DNA of 64,000 nt from Vibrio ostreae (GTDB taxonomy: Bacteria > Pseudomonadota > Gammaproteobacteria > Enterobacterales > Vibrionaceae): NCBI RefSeq assembly GCF_019226825.1, contig NZ_CP076643.1, positions 2,108,001-2,172,000 on the forward strand. The letters run 5' to 3'. A program made the translations under genes and the position numbers. This document shows positions 42,649-51,489 of the stretch, one piece after another; within the stretch, counting starts at the first letter, position 1, and every line of letters starts with the position of its first letter. The notes beneath the pieces are model-generated. The model had not been told where the DNA came from, made no database searches, and saw only the letters and a program-made list of their open reading frames with translations.

Positions 42649-43392
42649 TTACTTAGCGTGAGTCTCTTTAATGTACTCGGCTAGTAATTGTTCCTGTTCG
42701 TCAGTCAGAGCTAGGTTTTCCAGGAGCTCTGGTCTTCTCAGCCAAGTTCGGCCCAGCGACTGTTTCAGTCGCCAACGACGAATGTCCTCGTGATTGCCGG
42801 ATTTCAGTACCGCAGGCACCTCTTTTCCGTCTAACACTTCCGGACGCGTATAGTGCGGACAATCCAGCAGGCCATTGGCAAAAGAGTCTTCTTCTGCCGA
42901 CGCGAAATCTCCCAATACTCCCGGAATAAACCGTGAGACCGAATCAATCAACGTCATGGCCGGGATTTCCCCGCCCGTCATCACAAAGTCACCAATTGAC
43001 CATTCTTCGTCAACTTCAGACTGTATGATGCGCTCATCTACCCCTTCATAACGGCCACAGATCAGAATCAGATTCTGATTGGTTGCCAGTTCTTCAACGC
43101 CTTGCTGGTCGAGTTTTCGACCTTGAGGCGAGAGGTATATGACTTTCGTCTTTCCCGGTGCAGCGTGTTTCGCAGCATGGATGGAATCGCGCAAAGGCTG
43201 AACCATCATTAACATGCCAGGGCCGCCACCGTAGGGTTTATCATCGACAGTGCGACGTTTGTCATGAGTGAAATCACGAGGATTCCAGGTCTCAACTGAC
43301 AACAACCCTTTTTTAACCGCTTGACCTGTTACTCCGAAATCGGTAACGCTGCGGAACATTTCAGGAAATAGGCTAATTATGCCAACCCACAT
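42649..43392 (-). CDS. trmD: tRNA (guanine37-N1)-methyltransferase
   Basis: TrmD makes m1G37 next to the anticodon in tRNAs reading CNN codons, including all tRNA-Pro, and so prevents +1 frameshifting. The 247-residue protein has the SPOUT trefoil-knot motifs [24 protein letters not shown] and [15 protein letters not shown]. It lies between rimM and rplS in the standard operon. Confidence 0.99.
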   Translation of the reverse strand: MWVGIISLFPEMFRSVTDFGVTGQAVKKGLLSVETWNPRDFTHDKRRTVDDKPYGGGPGMLMMVQPLRDSIHAAKHAAPGKTKVIYLSPQGRKLDQQGVEELATNQNLILICGRYEGVDERIIQSEVDEEWSIGDFVMTGGEIPAMTLIDSVSRFIPGVLGDFASAEEDSFANGLLDCPHYTRPEVLDGKEVPAVLKSGNHEDIRRWRLKQSLGRTWLRRPELLENLALTDEQEQLLAEYIKETHAK

Positions 43393-43418
43393 GTGTTCTT
43401 CGCCTTATCGTTTCGAGT

Positions 43419-43973
43419 TTAGAACGCAGGATCCCAGTCAACTTCGATCCGTTGAGCTGAGCGATCAATCTGCTTGATCACTTGCTCTTCAAGGAACGGA
43501 ATCAATCGTTCCTTTTGGCCAAAAGCATCTTTCAGATTTGCTTTCACTACCAGAACATCGTTCGAACCGGTTTCTAGCATGTCCACCACTTCACCAAGGT
43601 CGTAACCTTTCGTCGTGAACACCTTCATACCGAACAATTCCCGCCAGTAGAACTCGTCTTCTGACAATTCAGGCAGAGATGCCGGGTTGATAGCAATTTC
43701 TAAGTTAGTCAGCAGGTTTGCGTCTTCACGGATTTCAAGCCCTTCCAACTTAGCCACCATACCTTTGTTATGGCGCTTCCAGCTTTCTACTTTGTACTCA
43801 ACCCATTCGCCCTTGTGGTTCACGAACCACGGACTGTAATCGAAAATGCTTTCAGCATTGTCTGTATAGGAAAAAACTTTAAGCCAGCCACGAATGCCAT
43901 AAGAAGCACCAAACTTGCCTACAACAATCTTTTCGCTTTGCTCACTCATTGTTTCTTTGCCTTTCATCGACAT
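43419..43973 (-). CDS. rimM: 16S rRNA processing / 30S maturation protein RimM
   Basis: RimM binds S19 and the 30S head during late assembly. The protein has the N-terminal beta-barrel ([17 protein letters not shown]) and the C-terminal PRC-barrel ([20 protein letters not shown]). The start is ambiguous: the frame is open from ATG 43973 ([12 protein letters not shown], 184 residues), but the ATG at 43949 (MSEQSEK, 176 residues) has AAAGG about ten bases upstream while 43973 has no evident ribosome binding site. Confidence 0.95.
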   Translation of the reverse strand: MSMKGKETMSEQSEKIVVGKFGASYGIRGWLKVFSYTDNAESIFDYSPWFVNHKGEWVEYKVESWKRHNKGMVAKLEGLEIREDANLLTNLEIAINPASLPELSEDEFYWRELFGMKVFTTKGYDLGEVVDMLETGSNDVLVVKANLKDAFGQKERLIPFLEEQVIKQIDRSAQRIEVDWDPAF

Positions 43974-44002
43974 AAACTAATTACTTCTTACTAAAGTAAG
44001 AA

Positions 44003-44251
44003 TTAAGCCGCTTTTTGAGCGTCTTTAACTAGCTTAGCTACGCGGTCAGAAACTGAAGCGCCTTGTGAAACCCAGTGGTTCACGCGATCCAGATCCAGGC
44101 GCAGGCCTTCTTCTTGACCTTGAGCTGTAGGGTTGAAGAAACCTACTTTCTCGATGAAACGGCCAGTTGCAACGTTGCGGCTGTCAGCAACAACGATTTG
44201 ATAGAATGGACGCTTTTTAGCGCCGTGACGTGCCAAACGAATGGTTACCAT
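44003..44251 (-). CDS. rpsP: 30S ribosomal protein S16
   Basis: S16 is a small-subunit assembly protein. The 82-residue protein opens [25 protein letters not shown] in part and carries the [12 protein letters not shown] segment. AGAGGA lies seven bases upstream. First gene of rpsP-rimM-trmD-rplS; a hairpin leader precedes it. Confidence 0.99.
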   Translation of the reverse strand: MVTIRLARHGAKKRPFYQIVVADSRNVATGRFIEKVGFFNPTAQGQEEGLRLDLDRVNHWVSQGASVSDRVAKLVKDAQKAA

Positions 44252-44284
44252 GTCGTCCTCTTTGCTTTCTCAAAAATAAAATTA

Positions 44285-44320
44285 ACCCCAGTAACCATTT
44301 TATCAAAAACGGCTTGGGGT
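44285..44320 (-). promoter_or_regulatory. Stem-loop in the rpsP leader
   Basis: On the minus strand ACCCCA AGCC pairs with GGTT (AC bulge) TGGGGT around an AT-rich loop, 34 bases before the rpsP ATG. It is separate from the terminator just upstream. It may be a leader target for autoregulation; that is inference from position only. Confidence 0.45.
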
Positions 44321-44330
44321 CTCGTGCCAA

Positions 44331-44366
44331 AATAAAGCCCCGGAATTTTACTCTTATTCCGGGGCA
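44331..44366 (-). terminator. Terminator or attenuator between ffh and rpsP
   Basis: On the minus strand GCCCCGGAAT, a 9-base loop, ATTCCGGGGC, then TTTATTTT. It lies about 190 bases past the ffh stop and 85 bases before rpsP, so it separates the two units or attenuates read-through. Confidence 0.8.
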
Positions 44367-44553
44367 TTGCAAGGGTTTTAGCTATTTTTTCGCCACCAGA
44401 AGTGGGGATAAAATACCGTGAGCTGGCTAACAGTTTGAAACTTAGCTGCAGAAGCGCACTGATGACGGGCGACTGCATTTAACCCACCTGCTGGCCTGAG
44501 CCGGTTTTCACCCGTTCAAGCCAACTGTCTGCCCCGGCTGCAGACTATCCGTG

Positions 44554-45933
44554 CTAGCGACCGAAGAAACCGCCGCCACCGCCACCCATGCCGCCCATCA
44601 TGCCTTGCATGTTGCGCATCATGCCTTTCATGCCACCCTTTTGCATCTTCTTCATCATCTTCTGCATCTGGGTGAACTGTTTGAGCAGACGGTTGACATC
44701 CTGTACCTGAGTACCGGAACCGGCTGCAATCCGTTTTTTACGCGAACCTTTAATCAGCTCCGGACGCTCACGCTCTTTCATCGTCATCGAACTGATGATG
44801 GCTTCCATCTGCTTGAACATACGGTCATCAACTTTATCTTTGATGTCGGTTGGCAGCTTGTTCATGCCCGGCAGCTTATCCAGCATACCCATCATGCCGC
44901 CCATGTTCTGCATCTGACCCAGCTGTTCGCGGAAGTCTTCCAGATCGAAGCCTTTCTTCTCTTTGAACTTCTTGGCCAGTTTTTCCGCTTTTTCCTGGTC
45001 GACATTGCGCTGCAGATCTTCGATCAGCGACAGCACATCGCCCATGCCCAGAATACGTGACGCCACGCGATCCGGGTGGAAAGGCTCCAGCGCATCGGTC
45101 TTCTCACCAACACCGAGGAATTTAATCGGCTTACCGGTAATATGACGCACCGACAGCGCTGCACCACCACGGGCATCACCATCAACTTTGGTCAGAATCA
45201 CACCGGTCAGCGGCAGTGCATCACCAAACGCTTTGGCGGTATTGGCCGCATCCTGACCTGTCATCGCATCGACCACAAACAGGGTTTCCACCGGCGTGAT
45301 CGCCTGATGCAGCTGCTTGATTTCCGCCATCATCTGTTCATCGATAGCCAGACGACCGGCGGTATCGACGATCAGAACGTCGTAGAATTTTTTCTTCGCG
45401 TGATCAATCGCCGCGTTGGCGATATCAATCGGCTTCTGGTCAGCAGAAGACGGGAAGAAATCGACCCCCAGGTCGGTTGCCAGGGTCTCGAGCTGTTTGA
45501 TCGCCGCCGGGCGATATACGTCCGCCGAGACCACCAGCACTTTCTTCTTGTCACGCTCTTTGAGCAGTTTCGACAGTTTACCGACCGAAGTGGTTTTACC
45601 GGCACCCTGCAGACCCGCCATCAGAATCACTGCCGGTGGCTGCGCCGCCAGATTCAGTGCTTCATTGGACTCACCCATGACCGCTTCAAGTTCATTGCGA
45701 ACGATCTTGATGAATTCCTGGCCCGGAGTGAGAGATTTAGACACCTCAACCCCAACCGCATTTTCCTTCACACGGGCGACAAACTCACGCACAACCGGCA
45801 GAGCGACATCCGCTTCCAGCAACGCCATGCGAACTTCACGCAGCGTCTCTTTAATATTGTCTTCTGTAAGACGTCCTTTTCCGCTGATATTCTTCAGCGT
45901 ACTGGACAATCGATCCGTTAAATTCTCAAACAT
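44554..45933 (-). CDS. ffh: Signal recognition particle GTPase Ffh (SRP54)
   Basis: Ffh with 4.5S RNA targets nascent membrane proteins to FtsY and SecYEG. The 459-residue protein has the N domain, the G domain with GLQGAGKTTSVGKL (about 107-120), DTAGR and TKVDGDARGG, and the Met-rich M domain (about 295-459) ending in a Met/Gly run (MMGGMGGGGGGFFGR). It is followed by the rpsP operon and is divergent from ypjD, the usual order. Confidence 0.99.
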   Translation of the reverse strand: MFENLTDRLSSTLKNISGKGRLTEDNIKETLREVRMALLEADVALPVVREFVARVKENAVGVEVSKSLTPGQEFIKIVRNELEAVMGESNEALNLAAQPPAVILMAGLQGAGKTTSVGKLSKLLKERDKKKVLVVSADVYRPAAIKQLETLATDLGVDFFPSSADQKPIDIANAAIDHAKKKFYDVLIVDTAGRLAIDEQMMAEIKQLHQAITPVETLFVVDAMTGQDAANTAKAFGDALPLTGVILTKVDGDARGGAALSVRHITGKPIKFLGVGEKTDALEPFHPDRVASRILGMGDVLSLIEDLQRNVDQEKAEKLAKKFKEKKGFDLEDFREQLGQMQNMGGMMGMLDKLPGMNKLPTDIKDKVDDRMFKQMEAIISSMTMKERERPELIKGSRKKRIAAGSGTQVQDVNRLLKQFTQMQKMMKKMQKGGMKGMMRNMQGMMGGMGGGGGGFFGR

Positions 45934-46260
45934 GCTTTTCTCTTCGCGATTAGGCGATCAATAGCGCTGAGTATACCTTAGCCAAAAGGATAGGCATACC
46001 CATAGTGCGGTTGCTGGTCAGTTTCTTTGTCGGTTTGCGCCCATCGAAGCAGGATTTTGCTGCTCACAGCGCGATTTTGCGCGTCACTGTCAGGCTGTGG
46101 CTCCCTTGTGGCGGCCTTTGGGGACGAAAACTGATACTCAACCCTAAGGTGGGGGTAAATTCTTATATCTCAACTCTCAAAATCGATCACGATCCAACGT
46201 AGCCCAACGGGGTCAGGCAAGGTATAATTCGCCACTTAGTCCACCATTATTGTGAGAAGC
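45934..46260. other. ffh-ypjD divergent intergenic region
   Basis: This 327-bp stretch between divergent genes should contain both promoters. I see no gene, strong hairpin or clear promoter pair. Confidence 0.55.
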
Positions 46261-47055
46261 ATGGATAACCTTATCGCTATCGTTGCCGCCATCTTGTACC
46301 TGCTGTCAATTGCGACGATTGTACCCGGCCTTTCCGGCCAGACCGGCATCAAAGCTAAAGCTGTCTTCGTCAGCGCCGCACTGGCACTGTTGTTTCACGC
46401 CTGGCTGCTCAGCGACCTGATTCTGCACGGCAGCGGCCAGAACCTGAGCATGCTTAACGTCGCCTCTTTAATCAGCTTTATTATTTCGCTGGTAATGAGT
46501 ATCGCGATGTTCAAAACCCGTTTGTGGTTCCTGCTGCCGGTGGTGTACAGCTTCTCTGCCATCAACCTGTCGGCGGCAACCTGGTTGCCGGGCACGTTTA
46601 TTACTCACCTCGAGAATGATCCTAAGCTGATGGTGCACATCTCGTTTGCACTCTTCTCCTATTCAACCTTATCGATTGGCGCTCTGTACGCGTTGCAGCT
46701 GGCATGGCTCGATTACAAGCTCAAAAAGAAAAAAGGCCTGAGCATCAATCCCAATATGCCGCCACTGCTCATGGTTGAGCGTCAGCTGTTTAAGATTATT
46801 CTGATTGGTAACCTGCTGCTGACCGGCACCCTGATCACCGGTATTTTCTTTATCGGCGATATGTTTGCCCAGGGCAAAGCGCATAAAGGCGTGCTGTCTT
46901 TTATCGCCTGGATTGTTTACTCCATTTTATTGTGGGGACATTACCAGCGTGGCTGGCGCGGGCGCAAAGTGACCTGGTTTGCGGTCGCAGGGGCGACACT
47001 ACTGACGTTGGCGTACTTTGGCAGCCGATTTGTCAGAGAGATTATTCTGCGCTAA
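46261..47055 (+). CDS. ypjD: YpjD family inner-membrane protein (cytochrome c assembly-like)
   Basis: The exact role is not settled. The 264-residue protein is almost wholly hydrophobic with about eight membrane segments and belongs to the CcsA/CcmC-like cytochrome assembly superfamily; it has SFALFSYSTLSIGALYALQL and the C-terminal IVYSILLWGHYQRGWRGRKVTWF, where the His could be a haem-family ligand. The start is the ATG at 46261 (MDNLIAIVAAILY). It lies between ffh and corB as in E. coli, where these neighbours are tied to magnesium/cobalt homeostasis. Confidence 0.9.
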   Translation: MDNLIAIVAAILYLLSIATIVPGLSGQTGIKAKAVFVSAALALLFHAWLLSDLILHGSGQNLSMLNVASLISFIISLVMSIAMFKTRLWFLLPVVYSFSAINLSAATWLPGTFITHLENDPKLMVHISFALFSYSTLSIGALYALQLAWLDYKLKKKKGLSINPNMPPLLMVERQLFKIILIGNLLLTGTLITGIFFIGDMFAQGKAHKGVLSFIAWIVYSILLWGHYQRGWRGRKVTWFAVAGATLLTLAYFGSRFVREIILR

Positions 47056-47187
47056 GGTCAACGGGTTAGAAGATTGACACCCAGCCACAGTTAAGCCATT
47101 AATAGTTAAAACGACCGTTAGTTCATCATTAAAAAACGGATCAGGCCAACCTGATCATCTAAATTCATTACAAGGAAACCAAGCGTT

Positions 47188-48462
47188 TTGGACGACATAT
47201 CAACGGGTATCTTATTTGCGCTGCTCGCGTGTCTCATTGTTATATCTGCTTATTTCTCCGGTTCAGAAACCGGCATGATGTCGCTTAACCGCTACCGTCT
47301 TAAGCATTTAGCGAATACCGGCCACAAAGGGGCCAAGCGGGTCGAAAACCTGCTGGGACGTCCGGACCGTCTGATTGGTCTGATCCTGATCGGTAACAAC
47401 CTGGTCAACATCCTCGCCTCTGCCATTGCCACCATTCTCGGCATGCGTCTGTACGGCGACATGGGGGTTGCTATCGCTACCGGTGTGCTCACCCTGGTGG
47501 TACTGGTATTTGCCGAAGTGACACCAAAAACCCTGGCCGCGCTGTATCCGGAACGGGTGTCCTACGCGAGCAGTATTCTGCTCAGCCTGCTGATGAAACT
47601 GCTGTCGCCACTGGTGATTTTCGTCAACTTCATCACCAACGGTTTTATCCGTCTGCTTGGCCTGTCAGCCCAGCACGGCGGTGACGACCCGCTCAGTTCA
47701 GAAGAGTTGCGCACTGTGGTCAACGAAGCCGGCGGTCTTATCCCACGCCGTCACCAGGACATGCTGCTGTCGATCCTCGATCTGGAGCACGTCACCGTCA
47801 ACGACATCATGATTCCGCGTAACGAGATTACCGGCATCAACATTAACGATGACTGGAAATCGATTGTGCGTCAGCTGACCCACTCGCCGCATGGCCGCGT
47901 GGTGTTGTACCGTGACAATATTGATGAAGTGGTGGGTATGCTGCGTCTGCGTGAAGCATCGCGTTTTATGCTGGAGAAAAATGAATTCACCAAAGAGACA
48001 CTGCTGCGCGCAGCCGATGAAGTCTATTTCATTCCGGAAAGTACTCCGCTCAACGTCCAGCTGCTGAAATTTCAGCGCAATAAAGAGCGTATTGGTCTGA
48101 TTGTCGACGAATACGGCGATATCAATGGCCTGATCACGCTGGAAGATATTCTGGAAGAGATCGTCGGTGAGTTTACTACTTCGATTGCACCAAGCCTGTC
48201 GGATGAGATCACACCGCAAGGGGATGGTAGCTTCCTGATTGAAGGCAGTGCCAATATCCGCGATATCAACAAGAGCCTGAAGTGGAAACTGCCGACCGAT
48301 GGTCCGCGCACCCTGAACGGTTTGATTCTGGAACACCTGGAAGAGATCCCGGCCAGCCACCTGAGCGTGAAGGTTGCCAGTCATCCGATGGAGATTGTCG
48401 AGCTGGAAGAGAACCGCATCAAGCTGGTGCGCGTTCACCCGCGCAAGAGCAAGAAATCTTAG
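47188..48462 (+). CDS. corB: CorB/CNNM-type transporter (YfjD), HlyC/CorC family
   Basis: CorB proteins are related to eukaryotic CNNM magnesium transporters. The 424-residue protein has the DUF21/CNNM membrane domain (about 1-180, opening ISAYFSGSETGMMSLNRYRLK), a CBS pair (about 205-330, with VTVNDIMIPRNEI and LIVDEYGDINGLITLEDILEE) and the CorC_HlyC C-terminal domain (about 345-420). It starts at TTG with AAGGAAA about ten bases upstream. Confidence 0.93.
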   Translation: MDDISTGILFALLACLIVISAYFSGSETGMMSLNRYRLKHLANTGHKGAKRVENLLGRPDRLIGLILIGNNLVNILASAIATILGMRLYGDMGVAIATGVLTLVVLVFAEVTPKTLAALYPERVSYASSILLSLLMKLLSPLVIFVNFITNGFIRLLGLSAQHGGDDPLSSEELRTVVNEAGGLIPRRHQDMLLSILDLEHVTVNDIMIPRNEITGININDDWKSIVRQLTHSPHGRVVLYRDNIDEVVGMLRLREASRFMLEKNEFTKETLLRAADEVYFIPESTPLNVQLLKFQRNKERIGLIVDEYGDINGLITLEDILEEIVGEFTTSIAPSLSDEITPQGDGSFLIEGSANIRDINKSLKWKLPTDGPRTLNGLILEHLEEIPASHLSVKVASHPMEIVELEENRIKLVRVHPRKSKKS

Positions 48463-48502
48463 TCGCAGGCCGCTTAAAAGAGAATCGGCAGATTCAGACA
48501 CT

Positions 48503-48536
48503 AAAAAAGGCTTGGGAAATCTCAAGCCTTTTTTTA
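48503..48536. terminator. Terminator between corB and luxS
   Basis: AAGGCTTG, loop, CAAGCCTT, flanked by an A-run on the left and seven T on the right; it serves corB (plus) and probably luxS (minus), whose genes converge here. Confidence 0.85.
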
Positions 48537-48601
48537 TCCGCCTACACACTGCTTTTTCCGCCCGTAAACTGCGCCGTCATTGCCACGCAGCATGCGCGGG
48601 C

Positions 48602-49120
48602 TTAGTTCACTTTCAGCTCTTGCAGCATCGACTCCGGCAAGGCCAGTTCGTCGTTCTTGTTGACTGAAATACCGGCCGCAATCACCTTCTCTGCAATCGC
48701 TTTCGCTTCGGTCAGTGAGTGCATCGCTGCGGTACCGCACTGGTACTCGTTCAGCTCAGGGATTTTATCCTGACCTTCGACTTTCAGTACATCCTGCATC
48801 GCTGCCAGCCACGCGCTTGCAACCTGGTCTTCGCTTGGCGCACCAATCAGGCTCATATAGAAACCCGTGCGACAGCCCATTGGCGAGATATCGATGATTT
48901 CGACGTTAGCCCCATTAAGGTGGGCACGCATAAAGCCGGCATACAGGTGCTCCAGCGTATGGATACCACGCTCTGACAGAATATCCTGATTCGGCAGGGT
49001 GAAACGCAGGTCAAATACCGTGATGGTATCGCCCTTTGGTGTTTGCATGGTCTTGGCCACACGTACCGCCGGCGCACTCATGCGAGTGTGGTCTACGGTA
49101 AAGCTGTCTAATAATGGCAT
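48602..49120 (-). CDS. luxS: S-ribosylhomocysteine lyase, AI-2 synthase
   Basis: LuxS cleaves S-ribosylhomocysteine to homocysteine and DPD, the precursor of the quorum-sensing signal AI-2. The 172-residue protein keeps the metal ligands H54 and H58 in HTLEH, C128 in [11 protein letters not shown], and the catalytic Cys83 in [19 protein letters not shown] precedes the ATG. It follows gshA and a transglycosylase-like gene on the same strand with gaps of 16 and 25 bases, so it may be transcribed with gshA. Confidence 0.99.
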   Translation of the reverse strand: MPLLDSFTVDHTRMSAPAVRVAKTMQTPKGDTITVFDLRFTLPNQDILSERGIHTLEHLYAGFMRAHLNGANVEIIDISPMGCRTGFYMSLIGAPSEDQVASAWLAAMQDVLKVEGQDKIPELNEYQCGTAAMHSLTEAKAIAEKVIAAGISVNKNDELALPESMLQELKVN

Positions 49121-49145
49121 GTTTGTCTCTCCCTTGCAGGCCAGC

Positions 49146-49751
49146 TTAGAAAAACCAGCTGCGGTTATCTTCTAATTCCTGACGGCACTGTTTCAGCTGC
49201 CATCCATAATCATTGGCTTGTTGTTCAACCTTGCGCGCCACACGTTGTAATGCGGGCTTCGACTGATAGGTTTTACGTTTAAATCCGCCCCGTCCTTCAT
49301 GATAGGCGAGATACTGATGATAGGTATCCCATTTCGAGACCCCAAGCGTACGCTGAGTTTCGCTGGTATACCAGCCAATAAACATCAGCGCGTCATCAAA
49401 ATTGGTGCGCGAGCCGCCATAATCGGTCGCATCCTGAAAATCGTCCCAGGCCGGATCCTGAGCCTGGGCATAACCATATGCACTGCTGACCCGGCCCCAG
49501 GGAATAAAGCCGAGCAGGTAATCTTTCGGTGGTTTGGCATCATGACGGAAACTGCTTTCTTGTTTGACGAACGCCATCGCAATTTGCATCGGCGTGCCCC
49601 ACTCTTTTTCCATCGCCAGCGCATCTTCGTACCAGTCCGGATACTCACGGAAAATCTCGCACAGATTATTCTGCTGGGCCGGTGGCGATGTCGCACACCC
49701 GGCCAGCATTCCGGCACTGGCAAGAACCGCTAACTGGAAACCTTTTCTCAT
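49146..49751 (-). CDS. Transglycosylase SLT-domain lipoprotein
   Basis: The 201-residue protein has a lipoprotein signal (lipobox LAGC, Cys19) and an SLT-like lysozyme-fold region: the catalytic-type Glu65 in [12 protein letters not shown], followed by [14 protein letters not shown] and [17 protein letters not shown], close to lytic transglycosylase family 1 motifs (ESSF, GxxQ, and the Tyr/His segment). It probably acts on peptidoglycan from the outer or inner membrane. It lies between gshA and luxS, where Vibrio genomes have a gene of this type. No specific name is assigned. Confidence 0.85.
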   Translation of the reverse strand: MRKGFQLAVLASAGMLAGCATSPPAQQNNLCEIFREYPDWYEDALAMEKEWGTPMQIAMAFVKQESSFRHDAKPPKDYLLGFIPWGRVSSAYGYAQAQDPAWDDFQDATDYGGSRTNFDDALMFIGWYTSETQRTLGVSKWDTYHQYLAYHEGRGGFKRKTYQSKPALQRVARKVEQQANDYGWQLKQCRQELEDNRSWFF

Positions 49752-49767
49752 CGCAGTGCCCGGCCGC

Positions 49768-51333
49768 TTATTTCAGGTAGGCAAAGTAGTGTTGCAGAAA
49801 GGCATCGAAGTCGAGCTCGTCCTGCTGTTCAATCTCAGCCTGAGCCGCAACCGAACGTACCACTTCCTGTTCCATCACCTGTTGTGAATACACTTCATAT
49901 TGATGGTCGAGGTTGTGCTGACGGTACTTCAGCCCCAGCGCGCAGCCGGTTTTACCCAGGCCGCCCATCTGTTTGGTCATCGCCAGGATTTGCGCTGACA
50001 AGGTACGCTCCGGATGGTCGATCCAGCCTTGCAGCTCACGACACACATCCTGATAGGCACTGCCGCCCTGGGCCGCATCCATCAACTCAGCAATCTGCGC
50101 CAAATCGGCAAACACACGTTTGGCCCAGTTTTGCAGCGACAATTTTTCACCATGACAACCGATCTGCAGTTCCAGACCCGGCTTGCGCCCTTCCAGTACC
50201 ACTTTGCTCCAGTTGTCACGCCAGCATTCCAGCTCACAGCCATCCATCGGGTCGGAATCAGACAATGCCGCCCAGGTCAGGAACAGATCGAGGAAACGCA
50301 CCTGCTGCTCAGTGATCCCCACCGGGCTGAACGGGTTAACGTCCAGTGAACGCACTTCGATGTATTCCACCCCGCCGCGACCGAGCGCTTCGGACGGTTT
50401 CTCACCGCTTTTCGCCACCCGTTTCGGACGGATTGGCGCATAGAGTTCGTTCTCAATCTGCAGCACATTGCTGTTGAGCTGACGGTATTCACCGTCCACT
50501 TTCACGCCCAGCTTGGCAAACTCGTCAGAAGGCGTGCGAATCGCCTGGTTAAGGCCCTGCAGGTATTGCTCAATGCTGTTAAAACCAATTTTCAGCGCAC
50601 TCTGCGCATTATTGGTGTAACCCAGATCGCTCAGACGCAGTGAAGTGGCGTATGGCAGATACAGAGTCTGACCGATATTCTCAAACGGCAGCTTACTTTC
50701 GCGGCCACGCAGAAAAGAGGAGCACAAGGCCGGCGAGGCACCGAAGAAATACGGGATCAGCCAGCCAAAGCGGTAGTAGTTACGGATCACGGCAAAGTAA
50801 GCATCGGACTTGGTCGCCTGACGCTGCTCGTCATCCTGTTCACCATACAATGCATCCCAGAAAGAATCCGGGAACGAGAAATTAAAATGCACGCCTGAAA
50901 TGATCTGCATCAGGCTGCCGTAACGGCGTTTCAGACCGGTACGGTAGAGTGTTTTCATGCGGCCACTGTTGGAGCGGCCATACTGCGCCAGTTCGATGTC
51001 ATCTTCACTGCCGACATAACATGGCATCGACATCGGCCACAGCTTCTCTTCACCCATTTTGCTCTGGGCAAAATGATGGATATCAGCCAGCTGGGACATC
51101 AGGACAGGCACCTGGTTCGACACCGGGGTGATGAACTCAAGCAAAGGCTCAGCGAAATCCGTCGTGATCCAGTTGTTGGTCAGTGCCGAACCCAGTGCTG
51201 TTGGATGAGGCGTCTGTGCGATAGCTCCATCCGGAGTATAACGCAGCGTTTCACGTTCAACGCCTCGGCCAAACTGTTGAAACACTTCAGGTTGTTGAGC
51301 GACTTTGGTAAGTCGCGCGGCAAAATTAGTCAA
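49768..51333 (-). CDS. gshA: Glutamate--cysteine ligase
   Basis: GshA joins glutamate and cysteine by a gamma-peptide bond, the limiting step of glutathione synthesis. The 521-residue length fits the monofunctional gammaproteobacterial family, not the GshAB fusion. Landmarks are [11 protein letters not shown] near the N-terminus, ITPVSNQVP, and [18 protein letters not shown] near 330. It heads the gshA-transglycosylase-luxS run. AI-2 synthesis (homocysteine recycling) and glutathione synthesis share sulfur amino-acid metabolism, which may explain the linkage. Confidence 0.97.
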   Translation of the reverse strand: MTNFAARLTKVAQQPEVFQQFGRGVERETLRYTPDGAIAQTPHPTALGSALTNNWITTDFAEPLLEFITPVSNQVPVLMSQLADIHHFAQSKMGEEKLWPMSMPCYVGSEDDIELAQYGRSNSGRMKTLYRTGLKRRYGSLMQIISGVHFNFSFPDSFWDALYGEQDDEQRQATKSDAYFAVIRNYYRFGWLIPYFFGASPALCSSFLRGRESKLPFENIGQTLYLPYATSLRLSDLGYTNNAQSALKIGFNSIEQYLQGLNQAIRTPSDEFAKLGVKVDGEYRQLNSNVLQIENELYAPIRPKRVAKSGEKPSEALGRGGVEYIEVRSLDVNPFSPVGITEQQVRFLDLFLTWAALSDSDPMDGCELECWRDNWSKVVLEGRKPGLELQIGCHGEKLSLQNWAKRVFADLAQIAELMDAAQGGSAYQDVCRELQGWIDHPERTLSAQILAMTKQMGGLGKTGCALGLKYRQHNLDHQYEVYSQQVMEQEVVRSVAAQAEIEQQDELDFDAFLQHYFAYLK

Positions 51334-51450
51334 AATGAGATTCGCTTATGTGTGTGATAATCCAAATGAAGCTGAGCTAACTCCGCAACACAAAACAGCG
51401 TCGATTATACGCGGGACCGATAAGGTAGCCCGTAATCCACCATGTTTGCA

Positions 51451-51477
51451 ACAGGAGGCGTAAACTTCGCCTCCTGT
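51451..51477. repeat. Strong hairpin between the M16 peptidase gene and gshA
   Basis: ACAGGAGGCG, loop TAAACTT, CGCCTCCTGT: a perfect, GC-rich 10-bp stem 12 bases past the M16 stop on the minus strand. The following TTGCAAAC is only weakly T-rich, so it may be a weak terminator or an mRNA-end stabiliser. Confidence 0.6.
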
Positions 51478-51489
51478 GTTATGTGTACT

